Of a stretch of DNA of 64,000 nucleotides, positions 17,704 to 25,828 are shown piece after piece. The stretch comes from Micromonospora trifolii (GTDB lineage Bacteria > Actinomycetota > Actinomycetes > Mycobacteriales > Micromonosporaceae): NCBI RefSeq assembly GCF_022229005.1, contig NZ_JAKKFD010000028.1, positions 1-64,000 of the forward strand. The letters run 5' to 3'. Position 1 is the stretch's first letter, and each line of letters starts with the position of its first letter. Position numbers and translations under genes: made by a program. The notes below the pieces were generated by a model. That model made no database searches, had not been told where the DNA came from, and saw nothing but the letters and a program-made list of their open reading frames with translations.

Positions 17704-18645
17704 GTGACCGTCAGCACCACAGTGAGCCAGACCGCGCTGCTCGTCGAGTTGGAGCCGGTTGTCGCCCGCAACCTGGACCGCCACCTCTCGCTCGCCAAGG
17801 AGTGGTTCCCGCACGAGTACGTGCCGTGGAGCGAAGGGCGGACCTTCGACGGGCCGCTCGGCGGCGAGGCGTGGTCACCGACCGACTCCACCATCCCGGA
17901 CGTGGCCCGCACCGCGCTGATCGTGAACCTGCTGACCGAGGACAACCTGCCCTCGTACCACCACGAGATCGCCACCCTGTTCGGTCGCGACGGCGCGTGG
18001 GGCACCTGGGTGCACCGGTGGACCGCCGAGGAGGGTCGGCACGGCGTCGCGATCCGCGACTACCTGACCGTCAGCCGGGCTGTCGACCCGGTGGCGTTGG
18101 AGCGGGCCCGGATGACGCACATGTCGGAGGGCTACACCAACGCCCACGGCGACGAGGTGCTGCACTCGCTGGCGTACGTCTCGTTCCAGGAGCTGGCCAC
18201 CCGGATCTCGCACCGCAACACCGGCAAGGCCACCGGCGACCCCACCTGCGAGGCGCTGCTGGCCCGGGTGGCCGCCGACGAGAACCTGCACATGGTCTTC
18301 TACCGCAACCTGCTCGCGGCCGCCTTCGAACTGGCCCCGAGCCAGGCCATGCGGGCCGTCGCCGACGTGGTGGCCGACTTCCAGATGCCGGGCAGCGGCA
18401 TCGACGGGTTCGCCCGCAAGTCGGTGGCGATCGCCCTGGCCGGCATCTACGACCTGCGCCAGCACCGCGACGAGGTGTTGCAGCCGGTCCTGCGCCAGTG
18501 GGACGTCTTCAACGTGACCGGCCTCAACGCCGACGGCGAGGCCGCCCGCGAGCAGCTCGCCGCCCAGATGGAGAACCTGGACCGCGCCGCGAGCCGCTTC
18601 GAGGAAAAGCGCGACGCCCGAGCCGCCCGCCTAGCCCTCCGCTAA
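17704..18645 (+). CDS. Acyl-ACP desaturase (ferritin-like di-iron, DesA type)
   Basis: A 313-residue soluble fatty-acid desaturase. The di-iron ligands are visible: Glu79 with Tyr85-His86 in TEDNLPSYHHE, the EEGRH motif at 109-113, a further Glu in the SFQELATR helix and DENLH at 192-196. Enzymes of this family insert a cis double bond into acyl chains bound to acyl carrier protein, with ferredoxin as electron donor. The GTG start at 17704 follows AGGGAG. Control is likely through the 29-bp palindrome over its ribosome site, making it a stand-alone regulated gene for membrane fluidity. Confidence 0.9.
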   Translation: MTVSTTVSQTALLVELEPVVARNLDRHLSLAKEWFPHEYVPWSEGRTFDGPLGGEAWSPTDSTIPDVARTALIVNLLTEDNLPSYHHEIATLFGRDGAWGTWVHRWTAEEGRHGVAIRDYLTVSRAVDPVALERARMTHMSEGYTNAHGDEVLHSLAYVSFQELATRISHRNTGKATGDPTCEALLARVAADENLHMVFYRNLLAAAFELAPSQAMRAVADVVADFQMPGSGIDGFARKSVAIALAGIYDLRQHRDEVLQPVLRQWDVFNVTGLNADGEAAREQLAAQMENLDRAASRFEEKRDARAARLALR

Positions 18646-18680
18646 ACCCCACCCCCTGCACCCGCCCCAACCCTCACCTC

Positions 18681-18741
18681 GTTGATCATGAAGTTATTGC
18701 CACTCGCGTCGGCGTGTCGGGGCAATAACTTCATGATCAAC
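18681..18741. repeat. Intergenic palindrome (21-bp arms) between convergent genes
   Basis: Perfect arms 18681-18701 and 18721-18741 (GTTGATCATGAAGTTATTGCC and complement) with a 19-nt loop. The loop contains CGCGTCGGCGTGTCG, identical over 15 nt to the loop of the palindrome at 24784-24844. It lies between the convergent desaturase and thioesterase genes and could act as a bidirectional terminator. Confidence 0.85.
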
Positions 18742-18767
18742 CCAGAGGGGTGTGGGGGTTAGGGGGG

Positions 18768-19274
18768 TTAGGGGAGGGGGAGTAGGAGGCAGGTGCTGGT
18801 GGCGTGGGCTATCAGGCGGTCGGCGGCGTCGGTGATGCGGGCCTCGGCCAGGGCCGTACGGCGGCCGCGTTGCAGCACAGTGCCCTCGCAGCGCAGGGTG
18901 CCACTGTCGACGGTGACCGGGCGGAGGAACTTCACGTTGAGGTCCAGCGAGGTGTAGCCGACGCCGGCGGGCAGTGTGGTGTGCACGGCGCACCCCGCGG
19001 CGGTGTCCAGCAGGGTCGAGAGCACGCCACCGTGGACGCTGCCGAGCGGGTTGTAGTGGAACTCCTGCGGGACCAGCTCGACGACGACCCGGCCCTCGTC
19101 GGCTTCCATCCGGGCCATGTCGAGAAGGTGCATCACCGGCGGCGCTGCCAACTCGCCGGCGATCATCGCCCGGAGCATGTCCAGGCCGCTGCGTCGACCG
19201 ACCTGGGCGGCGTTGACCGACGGGTCCGCCCAGGTGAAGGTACGGCTGCGCACTGGTTCCTGCGTCTGCGTCAT
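18768..19274 (-). CDS. PaaI-type hotdog-fold thioesterase
   Basis: A 168-residue protein. The segment NPLGSVHGGVLSTLLDTAAG, with the PaaI-family HGG motif and the following acidic residue in the long central helix, marks a 4HBT/PaaI hotdog acyl-CoA thioesterase. Substrate cannot be read from sequence; aromatic or medium-chain acyl-CoA are typical. The ATG at 19274 is chosen over one 36 nt upstream because it leaves room for the divergent promoter shared with the HxlR gene, 55 nt away. Confidence 0.87.
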   Translation of the reverse strand: MTQTQEPVRSRTFTWADPSVNAAQVGRRSGLDMLRAMIAGELAAPPVMHLLDMARMEADEGRVVVELVPQEFHYNPLGSVHGGVLSTLLDTAAGCAVHTTLPAGVGYTSLDLNVKFLRPVTVDSGTLRCEGTVLQRGRRTALAEARITDAADRLIAHATSTCLLLPLP

Positions 19275-19329
19275 GGACGCAGCCTGGCAGCAGGTTGCTG
19301 AGTCTGTCAACGAGATCTAGCCTGGTCCG

Positions 19330-19806
19330 ATGCGACCCGCGGCTCTGGACTGGTCAGTGGAGAACTGCACCATCGCCCGCGCGATGGAGGTCCTCGGCGA
19401 GCGGTGGACGCTGGTGGTGCTCCGCGAGGTGTTCACCGGCGTACGCCGCTTCGACGACATGCGGGTGCGCACCGGCATTCCGCGCCAGGTGCTGACCAAC
19501 CGCCTCGCCAGCCTGGTGGAGCAGGGCGTGCTGAGTCGCGAGCCGTACCGGGAGCCCGGCAGTCGGCTGCGCCACGAGTATCGGCTCACGGAGAAGGGCC
19601 TGGATCTGTGGCCGGTGCTGGTCGCCGTCCTCGGTTGGGGCGACCGGTACCTCGCCGACGCGGAGGGCCCGCCGCTCAGCGTCACGCACCGCGACTGCGG
19701 CGCCGAGGTGCGCGCCGAACTGCGCTGCGCCGACGGGCACGACGTGGGCCGGCCCCGGGACGTGGTGCCCAGTCCGGGTCCCGGCGCCCGTCGCCGTACC
19801 CCCTGA
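19330..19806 (+). CDS. HxlR-family winged-helix transcriptional regulator
   Basis: A 158-residue protein with the HxlR signature: CTIARAMEVLGERWTLVVLRE at the N-terminus, recognition helix in IPRQVLTNRLASLVEQGVL and the wing around RHEYRLTEKG. A C-terminal extension (HRDCGAEVRAELRCADGHD) adds conserved Cys/His residues seen in a subset of the family. It is divergent from the thioesterase gene and may regulate it, which is inference from arrangement. Confidence 0.9.
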   Translation: MRPAALDWSVENCTIARAMEVLGERWTLVVLREVFTGVRRFDDMRVRTGIPRQVLTNRLASLVEQGVLSREPYREPGSRLRHEYRLTEKGLDLWPVLVAVLGWGDRYLADAEGPPLSVTHRDCGAEVRAELRCADGHDVGRPRDVVPSPGPGARRRTP

Positions 19807-20176
19807 CCTGAGCCCGCCGCACTTCTGCCGCCCATCGCCCGCGCACCCTGACACCCGATTCCCGTCGCGCGGCGCCAGTGCCGTCCCGGCGCGCGGTGGA
19901 CCCGACGCCCGGCGCGGGAAGACATCGATGATTGTGCGCACCAAAAGTGGGTCGGATGTCGGTGGGGTGTGACGGTGGTTGTTCGCCAGCGTGTCGGGGG
20001 TGTTGCGGCCGTGCGACCAACCGGGATCGGTGAATCCGGGTGAATGCAAGCCTTGTTAATGATCTTAAGTATGTGAATACTTCAGTCTCATCCGGCCGGT
20101 TTCCCCAGATCGGCCGGGTTGCCCTCGGGTCAGCTACCCCCGGCAGACCCGCTCCCCCGCCCAGGAGGTTTGTTAC
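19807..20176. other. 370-bp intergenic region upstream of the secreted protease gene
   Basis: No gene is supported. The right half turns AT-rich near 20050-20090 (TTGTTAATGATCTTAAG), in contrast with the surrounding GC, and holds the inverted repeat AAGTAT-GTGA-ATACTT at 20067-20082. This is the likely promoter/operator of the protease gene. An AGGAGG ribosome site is at 20162-20167. Confidence 0.6.
20067..20082. promoter_or_regulatory. Inverted repeat in protease promoter region
   Basis: AAGTAT (20067-20072), spacer GTGA, ATACTT (20077-20082), within the AT-rich island upstream of the streptogrisin-like gene. It could be an operator or part of the core promoter. Confidence 0.4.
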
Positions 20177-21223
20177 ATGCGACCCACGAGGTCCTCATTC
20201 CGCGTTGCGGCCACAGTCGCCGTTTCCGGAACCCTGGTCGTCGGCTCGCTCATCGGCGCGCCCGCCCAGGCCGCTCCTGCCGCGTCGCCCGACGCCGCCG
20301 CCGCGATCTCCGCGGAACTCGGCGACCGCTCCGCCGGCTCGTACATCGACGCCAGCGGCAAATCCGTCGTCACAGTGACCGACGCGGCCGCCGCCAGCAA
20401 GGCGAGCAAGGCCGGCGCCGTCGTCCGCTACGTCACCCGCGGCGCCGCCGAGCTCAACCGGGCCACGGCCGAGCTGGAGCGCTCCGCCAAGATCCCGGGC
20501 ACCGCCTGGTGGAGTGACCCGGTCACCAACCAGGTCGTCGTCTCCGTCGACAGCACCGTCACCGGCGCCAAGCTGGAGCGGGTCAAGGCCGCCGCCGCGC
20601 GGGCCAACGGCGCGGTCCGGGTCGAGGCCGAGGCGGGCGTGCTGAGCACCCGGATCTCCGGTGGCCAGGCCATCTACGCCGGCGGGGGCGGGCGTTGCTC
20701 GCTCGGCTTCAACGTGCGCAGTGGCAGCACCTACTCCTTCGTGACGGCCGGGCACTGCACCAACATCTCGGCCAGCTGGTACTCGAACTCCGCCCAGACC
20801 TCGCTTCTCGGCACCCGTACCGGCACCAGCTTCCCGGGCAACGACTACGGCATCGTTCGGCACAGCAACTCGGCCAACGCCGCCGGCAACGTCTCCCTCT
20901 ACAACGGCAGCTTCCGGGACATCACCGGTGCCGGCAACGCCTCCGTCGGCCAGTCGGTGCAGCGCTCCGGCAGCACCACCGGCCTGCGCAGCGGCACTGT
21001 GAACGCGACCAACGCCACTGTGAACTACGCCGAGGGTTCGGTCTCCGGTCTGATCCGCACCAACGTCTGCGCCGAGCCGGGCGACAGCGGCGGCTCGCTC
21101 TTCGCCAACACCACCGCCCTGGGCATGACCTCCGGCGGCAGTGGCAACTGCCGCACCGGTGGCACGACCTTCTTCCAGCCGGTCACCGAGGCGCTCAGCC
21201 GCTACGGCGTCAGCGTCTTCTGA
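20177..21223 (+). CDS. Secreted streptogrisin-like S1-family serine protease (prepro form)
   Basis: A 348-residue preproenzyme. A signal peptide ends after AQA at residue 33, an alpha-lytic-type propeptide follows, and the mature chymotrypsin-fold enzyme probably begins near Ile160 (ISGGQAIY). The catalytic triad is complete: His193 in TAGHC, Asp223 in GNDYGIV, Ser304 in GDSGGS. Paired cysteines flank the active-site His and Ser as in streptogrisins. It probably acts extracellularly in protein scavenging. The ATG follows AGGAGG by 9 nt. A strong terminator follows. Confidence 0.95.
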   Translation: MRPTRSSFRVAATVAVSGTLVVGSLIGAPAQAAPAASPDAAAAISAELGDRSAGSYIDASGKSVVTVTDAAAASKASKAGAVVRYVTRGAAELNRATAELERSAKIPGTAWWSDPVTNQVVVSVDSTVTGAKLERVKAAAARANGAVRVEAEAGVLSTRISGGQAIYAGGGGRCSLGFNVRSGSTYSFVTAGHCTNISASWYSNSAQTSLLGTRTGTSFPGNDYGIVRHSNSANAAGNVSLYNGSFRDITGAGNASVGQSVQRSGSTTGLRSGTVNATNATVNYAEGSVSGLIRTNVCAEPGDSGGSLFANTTALGMTSGGSGNCRTGGTTFFQPVTEALSRYGVSVF

Positions 21224-21236
21224 TCCACGCACCGCT

Positions 21237-21268
21237 CGCGGGCCGCCGGAACACTCCGGCGGCCCGCG
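21237..21268. terminator. Terminator after the protease gene
   Basis: Perfect 14-bp stem CGCGGGCCGCCGGA / TCCGGCGGCCCGCG with a 4-nt loop, 13 nt after the stop and facing the convergent DUF998 gene. Confidence 0.8.
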
Positions 21269-21319
21269 TCGCGTTGACGGCCGCCGAACCCCGCCGACAG
21301 CTGGCGAACGCGGCGGCGC

Positions 21320-21943
21320 TCAGCCGGGCCCGGACGGTCGCGGCCGCCGCCGGGCCGCCAGCACGGCGGCCAGCGGCACGCCCGCCTCGGCGGCGGCCGC
21401 CAGCCGCTCCGTCAGCCCGATCCACGCCCCGTCGGTGAAGAGCTCGACGGCGAACCAGCCGACCAGCCCGAGGAGGACCAGCGCCGCCGCGAGCGCCACC
21501 CGGTGTACGGGGGCCGGCGGGTGGCGGCGCTCCCGGTCGAGCGACGGCGCCGCTCGACGGGGCACCGCCAGGGCCGGCCAGACGGCCAACGCCCCGAACG
21601 CCACCCCGGCGGCCACGGCATGCGTCGTCGAGTCACCGTCCGGGTTCTGCGGGAACGCGACCAGCACCAGGGTCGCCAGCCCACCCAACGCCAGCAGCGC
21701 TCGGCCCGTCGGCGCGGCGCTGACCAGGCCGAGCGCGGTCGCCAGGTGACAGAGGCCCAGCCCGGCCAGCCCGATCGTCATGATCCAGCGATGGTCCGCG
21801 CCCGCGGCGGCAAGCGCGCTGATGGTCTGCCGCACCGGGTCGAAGCCGTCGGGCTGGGCGGCCTGCGCCAGCGTCCAGCCGCCGACGAGGAACAGCGGTG
21901 CGCCACCGGCCGACAGCAGTGCCCAACGGGGAACGGCGGACAT
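21320..21943 (-). CDS. DUF998 membrane protein (paralogue 1)
   Basis: A 207-residue predicted integral membrane protein with about six hydrophobic segments. The N-terminal pattern GWTLAQAAQPDGFDPVRQTI and the DADHRWIM-like segment after it are typical of DUF998, a family with no firm function. A closely similar gene lies immediately upstream on the same strand, so the pair arose by tandem duplication. ATG at 21943. Confidence 0.82.
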   Translation of the reverse strand: MSAVPRWALLSAGGAPLFLVGGWTLAQAAQPDGFDPVRQTISALAAAGADHRWIMTIGLAGLGLCHLATALGLVSAAPTGRALLALGGLATLVLVAFPQNPDGDSTTHAVAAGVAFGALAVWPALAVPRRAAPSLDRERRHPPAPVHRVALAAALVLLGLVGWFAVELFTDGAWIGLTERLAAAAEAGVPLAAVLAARRRPRPSGPG

Positions 21944-22067
21944 CGGGCGATCGTAGCGGTGCGACCGGCGGAGTTCCGGGCCACGCGCCAGGGGTCGACG
22001 CGCCGACGGCGCGGACGCCGGAGCAGGCGAGGACGACGAGGCCAGATCAGGCGCGGGCGACGACTCC

Positions 22068-22799
22068 TTACAGCCGGTCGGGTCGCCCAGGGGTGGGCCC
22101 GCTCGGTGGTCCGAGGGGATCCGGGGGTACGACGCCGATGGTCGGCAGGTCCGGGCCGACGCGTACGGTGCCGGCGGTCGACCAGGCGAGGTGCGCCCGC
22201 CGGGCGGAGAGGACCGCCAGCAGCGGCCACAGGGAGACCGCCACCGCCGTCACTCGCTCGGCCAGCCCGGTGCGGGACCCACTGGTCACCTCGAACGCGC
22301 ACCAGCCGAAGAGCGCGAGCAGCACGAGCGTGGCGCTCAACCCCACCGCCCGGCGGAACGCCCAGGGCGGTTCCGGTCGGGTGGGGTGCTCGGTGTCGTG
22401 GCCACGCGGCAGCCGCAGCGCCGAGCCGGCCGGCCAGAGCACCAGGGCGAGGACGGCCACCGTCGCCGCGATGCCGTGGCTGAGGGAGCCACCGACCGGC
22501 GGTCGGGGAAAGGCGACCAGCGCGATGGTGGCCACGCCACCGACTGCGAGCAGGAAGCGGCTGGGCAGCCCGGCCGCGTGCAGGACGGCGGCGACCGACA
22601 GGTAGCAGCAACCGAGCAGCACCAGGGCCACCACCATGATCCAGGCGTCGGTGGCGTCCTGTCCTGCCAGCTCGCTGATGGTGTCCCGGACCGGGTCGTA
22701 CCCGACGGGCTGTCGGGCCTGCGCCACCGTCCAACCGGCCACCAGCAGCACGGGTGCCGTCGCCGCCGTGGCGACGGCCCAGTTCGGTACGGGCCGCAT
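22068..22799 (-). CDS. DUF998 membrane protein (paralogue 2)
   Basis: A 243-residue predicted membrane protein that aligns along its length with the downstream paralogue (GWTVAQARQPVGYDPVRDTI here). It has about six TM segments and a longer Pro-rich C-terminal tail (residues about 215-243). Function unknown. It is transcribed divergently from aspS, with about 155 bp between their starts. Confidence 0.82.
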   Translation of the reverse strand: MRPVPNWAVATAATAPVLLVAGWTVAQARQPVGYDPVRDTISELAGQDATDAWIMVVALVLLGCCYLSVAAVLHAAGLPSRFLLAVGGVATIALVAFPRPPVGGSLSHGIAATVAVLALVLWPAGSALRLPRGHDTEHPTRPEPPWAFRRAVGLSATLVLLALFGWCAFEVTSGSRTGLAERVTAVAVSLWPLLAVLSARRAHLAWSTAGTVRVGPDLPTIGVVPPDPLGPPSGPTPGRPDRL

Positions 22800-22953
22800 T
22801 TCGCCACGTTAACCGGCGCGGCCGCCGGGGGAGTCGGGTTCGCCGGTCCACCCCACCAGCGAATCGTGCCGGCCTGGCGGGTGCCCGGAGGCGGGGCTGC
22901 CACCCCTGACAGAATGCGGGTGAGGACTGTTCCACGATGAGGAGTTGCCAGCC

Positions 22954-24759
22954 GTGATCCGTACCCACAATGCCGGAAGCCTGCGCGCCGCGGACGCCGG
23001 CTCGACGGTGACGCTCGCCGGCTGGGTGGCCCGCCGCCGCGACCACGGCGGGGTCATCTTCGTCGACCTGCGCGACGGTTCCGGTGTTGTCCAGGTGGTG
23101 TTCCGCGAGGAGGATGCGCACGCGCTGCGCAACGAGTTCTGCGTGAAGGTCGTCGGCGAGGTGACCCGCCGCCCGGCCGGCAACGAGAACCCGGAGCTGC
23201 CCACCGGCGAGGTCGAGGTGACAGTCGTCGACCTGGAGGTGCTCTCCGAGGCGGCGCCGCTGCCGCTGCCCGTGGACGACCAGATCGAGGCCGGCGACGA
23301 CATCCGACTCCGGTACCGCTACCTGGACCTGCGCCGCAGCGGCCCGGCGAACGCGCTGCGGCTGCGCTCCCGCGCCAGCCAGCTCGCCCGGGGCGTGCTG
23401 CACGAGCGGGACTTCCTGGAGATCGAGACGCCCACGCTGACCCGCTCGACGCCGGAGGGCGCCCGCGACTTCCTGGTGCCGGTGCGGCTTCAGCCCGGCA
23501 GCTGGTACGCGCTGCCGCAGTCGCCGCAGCTGTTCAAGCAGCTGCTGATGGTCGGCGGCATGGAGCGGTACTACCAGATCGCCCGCTGCTACCGCGACGA
23601 GGACTTCCGCGCCGACCGGCAGCCGGAGTTCACCCAGCTCGACATCGAGATGTCGTTCGTCACCGAGGACGACGTGATCGACCTCGGCGAGGCGATCGTC
23701 TCGACGCTGTGGAAGGACCTGGCCGGGCACGAGATCACCCGACCGATCCCCCGGATCACCTGGCACGACGCCATGGCCCGGTACGGCTCGGACAAGCCGG
23801 ACCTGCGCTACGGCGTCGAACTGACCGAGCTGACCGGGTACCTGCGCGGCACCGAGTTCCGGGTCTTCGCCGGGGCGATCGACGCGGGCGGTTACGTCGG
23901 CGCGGTGGTGATGCCGGGTGGCGCGGCGCAGAGCCGTAAGGAACTGGACGGCTGGCAGGACTGGGCGAAGGCGCGTGGCGCGCGCGGCCTGGCGTACGTG
24001 GTGCTGGACGCCGAGACCGGCGAGGCGCGCGGTCCGGTGGCGAAGAACCTCTCCGCCGAGCACCTGGGTGGGCTCGCCGACGCGGTCGGCGCCAAGCCGG
24101 GTGACGCGGTCTTCTTCGCCGCGAGCGCCACCACACGGGAGGCGCAGGAGCTGCTCGGGGCGGCCCGCGTCGAGATCGCCAAGCGGTCCGGCCTGATCGA
24201 CGAGAACGCCTGGGCGTTCTGCTGGGTGGTCGACGCGCCGATGTTCGAGCGCACGGACGAGGGCGGTTGGACGGCCGTGCACCACCCGTTCACCTCGCCG
24301 AACTCCGAGTGGGTCGACCGGTTCGAGGAGGCTCCCGACCGGGCTCTGGCGTACGCGTACGACATCGTCTGCAACGGCAACGAGATCGGCGGCGGGTCGA
24401 TCCGTATCCACCGGGGTGACGTGCAGAAGCGGGTCTTCGACCTGCTCGGCATCACTCCCGAGGAGGCGCAGGACAAGTTCGGCTTCCTGTTGGAGGCGTT
24501 CAAGTACGGCGCCCCGCCGCACGGCGGCATCGCCTTCGGCTGGGACCGGGTCTGCATGCTGCTCGCCGGTGCCGACTCCATCCGTGAGGTCATCGCCTTC
24601 CCGAAGACCCGGGGTGGCTTCGACCCGCTGACCAGTGCCCCCACCCCGATCACCGCCCAGCAGCGCACCGAGGCCGGCATCGACGCCAAGCCCAAGCCCG
24701 CCGCAACGGCCCACACGGGAACGGCCGGCCCCGCAGCTCCGGTAGCAGACCCGGTCTGA
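22954..24759 (+). CDS. aspS: Aspartyl-tRNA synthetase
   Basis: A 601-residue class IIb synthetase with an N-terminal OB-fold anticodon-binding domain (GWVARRRDHGGVIFVDLRD), catalytic motifs 1 and 2 (FLEIETPTLTRSTPEGARDF, RCYRDEDFRADRQPEF), a bacterial GAD insertion domain (about residues 290-410) and motif 3 (GIAFGWDRVCMLLAG). GTG 22954 is 9 nt after TGAGGAG. An Ala/Pro/Thr-rich tail of about 35 residues follows the catalytic core. Whether it is discriminating or also charges tRNA-Asn was not resolved. Confidence 0.96.
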   Translation: MIRTHNAGSLRAADAGSTVTLAGWVARRRDHGGVIFVDLRDGSGVVQVVFREEDAHALRNEFCVKVVGEVTRRPAGNENPELPTGEVEVTVVDLEVLSEAAPLPLPVDDQIEAGDDIRLRYRYLDLRRSGPANALRLRSRASQLARGVLHERDFLEIETPTLTRSTPEGARDFLVPVRLQPGSWYALPQSPQLFKQLLMVGGMERYYQIARCYRDEDFRADRQPEFTQLDIEMSFVTEDDVIDLGEAIVSTLWKDLAGHEITRPIPRITWHDAMARYGSDKPDLRYGVELTELTGYLRGTEFRVFAGAIDAGGYVGAVVMPGGAAQSRKELDGWQDWAKARGARGLAYVVLDAETGEARGPVAKNLSAEHLGGLADAVGAKPGDAVFFAASATTREAQELLGAARVEIAKRSGLIDENAWAFCWVVDAPMFERTDEGGWTAVHHPFTSPNSEWVDRFEEAPDRALAYAYDIVCNGNEIGGGSIRIHRGDVQKRVFDLLGITPEEAQDKFGFLLEAFKYGAPPHGGIAFGWDRVCMLLAGADSIREVIAFPKTRGGFDPLTSAPTPITAQQRTEAGIDAKPKPAATAHTGTAGPAAPVADPV

Positions 24760-24783
24760 CCCGCATCTCCTCTCCTTCGCCTC

Positions 24784-24844
24784 GTTGATCATGGGGTTGG
24801 CGGGCCCACGCGTCGGCGTGTCGCTCGTTAACCTCATGATCGAC
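24784..24844. repeat. Intergenic palindrome with conserved loop
   Basis: Arms GTTGATCATGGGGTTGGCG (24784-24802) and 24826-24844 pair at 16 of 19 positions. The loop carries CGCGTCGGCGTGTCG, identical to the loop of the palindrome at 18681-18741. Both arms start with the same GTTGATCATG core. Confidence 0.8.
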
Positions 24845-24866
24845 CTAGGTGGGGGAGTGGGCTGGG

Positions 24867-25730
24867 ATGCGGGTGCTTGTTGTTGGGGGTAGTGGGTTAC
24901 TCGGGCGGTCGGTTTGTCGGCGGGGCGTCCGCGCCGGGTGGTCGGTTGTGGGGACCTTTCACTCCGGTGAGATCGCGGTGCCGGGAGTCGCGGCACGGCG
25001 GCTGGACGTGACCGACCGGTCCGCCGTGCGCGCGCTGATCGCCGAGGTGCGGCCGGACGCCGTGGTCGGAACCCCCTATCGGTACGGGGACTGGGCGGTC
25101 ACCGCCGACGGGGCAGCGCACGTGGCGCTCGCCGCCGCCGAGGTGGGTGCCCGACTGGTGCACGTGTCCAGCGACGCGCTGCACGCCGGACGACCCCTGC
25201 CGTACGCCGACGACGAAGCACCCACGCCGGTGCACGCGTACGGTGCCGCGAAGGCCGCGGCCGAGACCGCCGTGCGGGCGATCGACCCGGGCGCGGCGCT
25301 GGTGCGAACCTCCCTGATCGTGGGGGAGGGCAGCAAGCAGATCCAGCTCTGCCGGGACGCGCTCGCCGGCCGGGCCACCCTGTTCAGCGACGAGCTGCGC
25401 TGCCCGATCGACGTCACCGACCTGGCCGAGGCCGTGCTGGAGCTGGTCGCCTCGACGTACGCCGGCCTGCTGAACGTGGCCGGCCCGGACGCGGTCAGCC
25501 GGGCGGAGCTGGGCCTGCTGGTCGCCGAGCGGTACGGCCTGGACGCGACCGGGTTGAAGACCACCACCAGCGCGGCCACCGGCCTGGTCCGCCCCCTGGA
25601 CGTACGCCTCGACTCCGCGCGCGCCACCGCCCTGCTGCGCACCCGGCTACGCGGAGTGCGCGAACTCCTCACCCCCCGCGATCTTGCACTTTCTGTTGGG
25701 ACAGATCGGGATAAAAACGGCAAAAGCTAG
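24867..25730 (+). CDS. RmlD-like NAD(P)-dependent sugar-nucleotide epimerase/reductase
   Basis: A 287-residue extended-SDR protein. The nucleotide motif GGSGLLGRS follows the first strand (MRVLVVGGSGLLG), VHVSSDALHAG holds the catalytic Ser region, and the active-site Tyr/Lys pair reads AYGAAKAAAE, close to dTDP-4-dehydrorhamnose reductase proteins. Substrate unknown. ATG 24867 has GGGGGAG 9 nt upstream. The last 17 or so residues (from DLALSVGTD) are encoded by the left arm and loop of a palindrome, so the native C-terminus was probably replaced by repeat sequence. Confidence 0.82.
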   Translation: MRVLVVGGSGLLGRSVCRRGVRAGWSVVGTFHSGEIAVPGVAARRLDVTDRSAVRALIAEVRPDAVVGTPYRYGDWAVTADGAAHVALAAAEVGARLVHVSSDALHAGRPLPYADDEAPTPVHAYGAAKAAAETAVRAIDPGAALVRTSLIVGEGSKQIQLCRDALAGRATLFSDELRCPIDVTDLAEAVLELVASTYAGLLNVAGPDAVSRAELGLLVAERYGLDATGLKTTTSAATGLVRPLDVRLDSARATALLRTRLRGVRELLTPRDLALSVGTDRDKNGKS

Positions 25731-25748
25731 TTCCAAAGTGCAAGATCG
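25679..25748. repeat. Palindrome overlapping the 3' end of the epimerase-like gene
   Basis: Arms CGATCTTGCACTTT (25679-25692) and AAAGTGCAAGATCG (25735-25748), perfect over 14 bp, with a 42-nt AT-richer loop that contains the stop codon of the preceding gene. Arm core GATCTTGCA is shared with the palindrome at 56895-56971. Confidence 0.85.
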
Positions 25749-25788
25749 GCGGGAGGTGTGGCGGTTTCGAGCACACTTTCTTTGCACA

Positions 25789-25809
25789 ACAACTATGCAG
25801 AATAGTTGT
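25789..25809. promoter_or_regulatory. Putative operator of the ArsR-MFS pair
   Basis: Perfect inverted repeat ACAACTAT-gcaga-ATAGTTGT, 20 nt before the ArsR-type start, in a locally AT-rich promoter region; GATAGT just downstream (25815-25820) could be the -10 box. Typical size and place for autoregulation by the adjacent winged-helix protein. Confidence 0.6.
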
Positions 25810-25828
25810 GCAGAGATAGTGTGCGAGT

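Noticed and set aside
21778..24996. 1072-residue minus-strand frame
   Set aside because: It is antisense to aspS and out of frame with the DUF998 genes. It has no domain motifs, and high GC keeps such frames open by chance.
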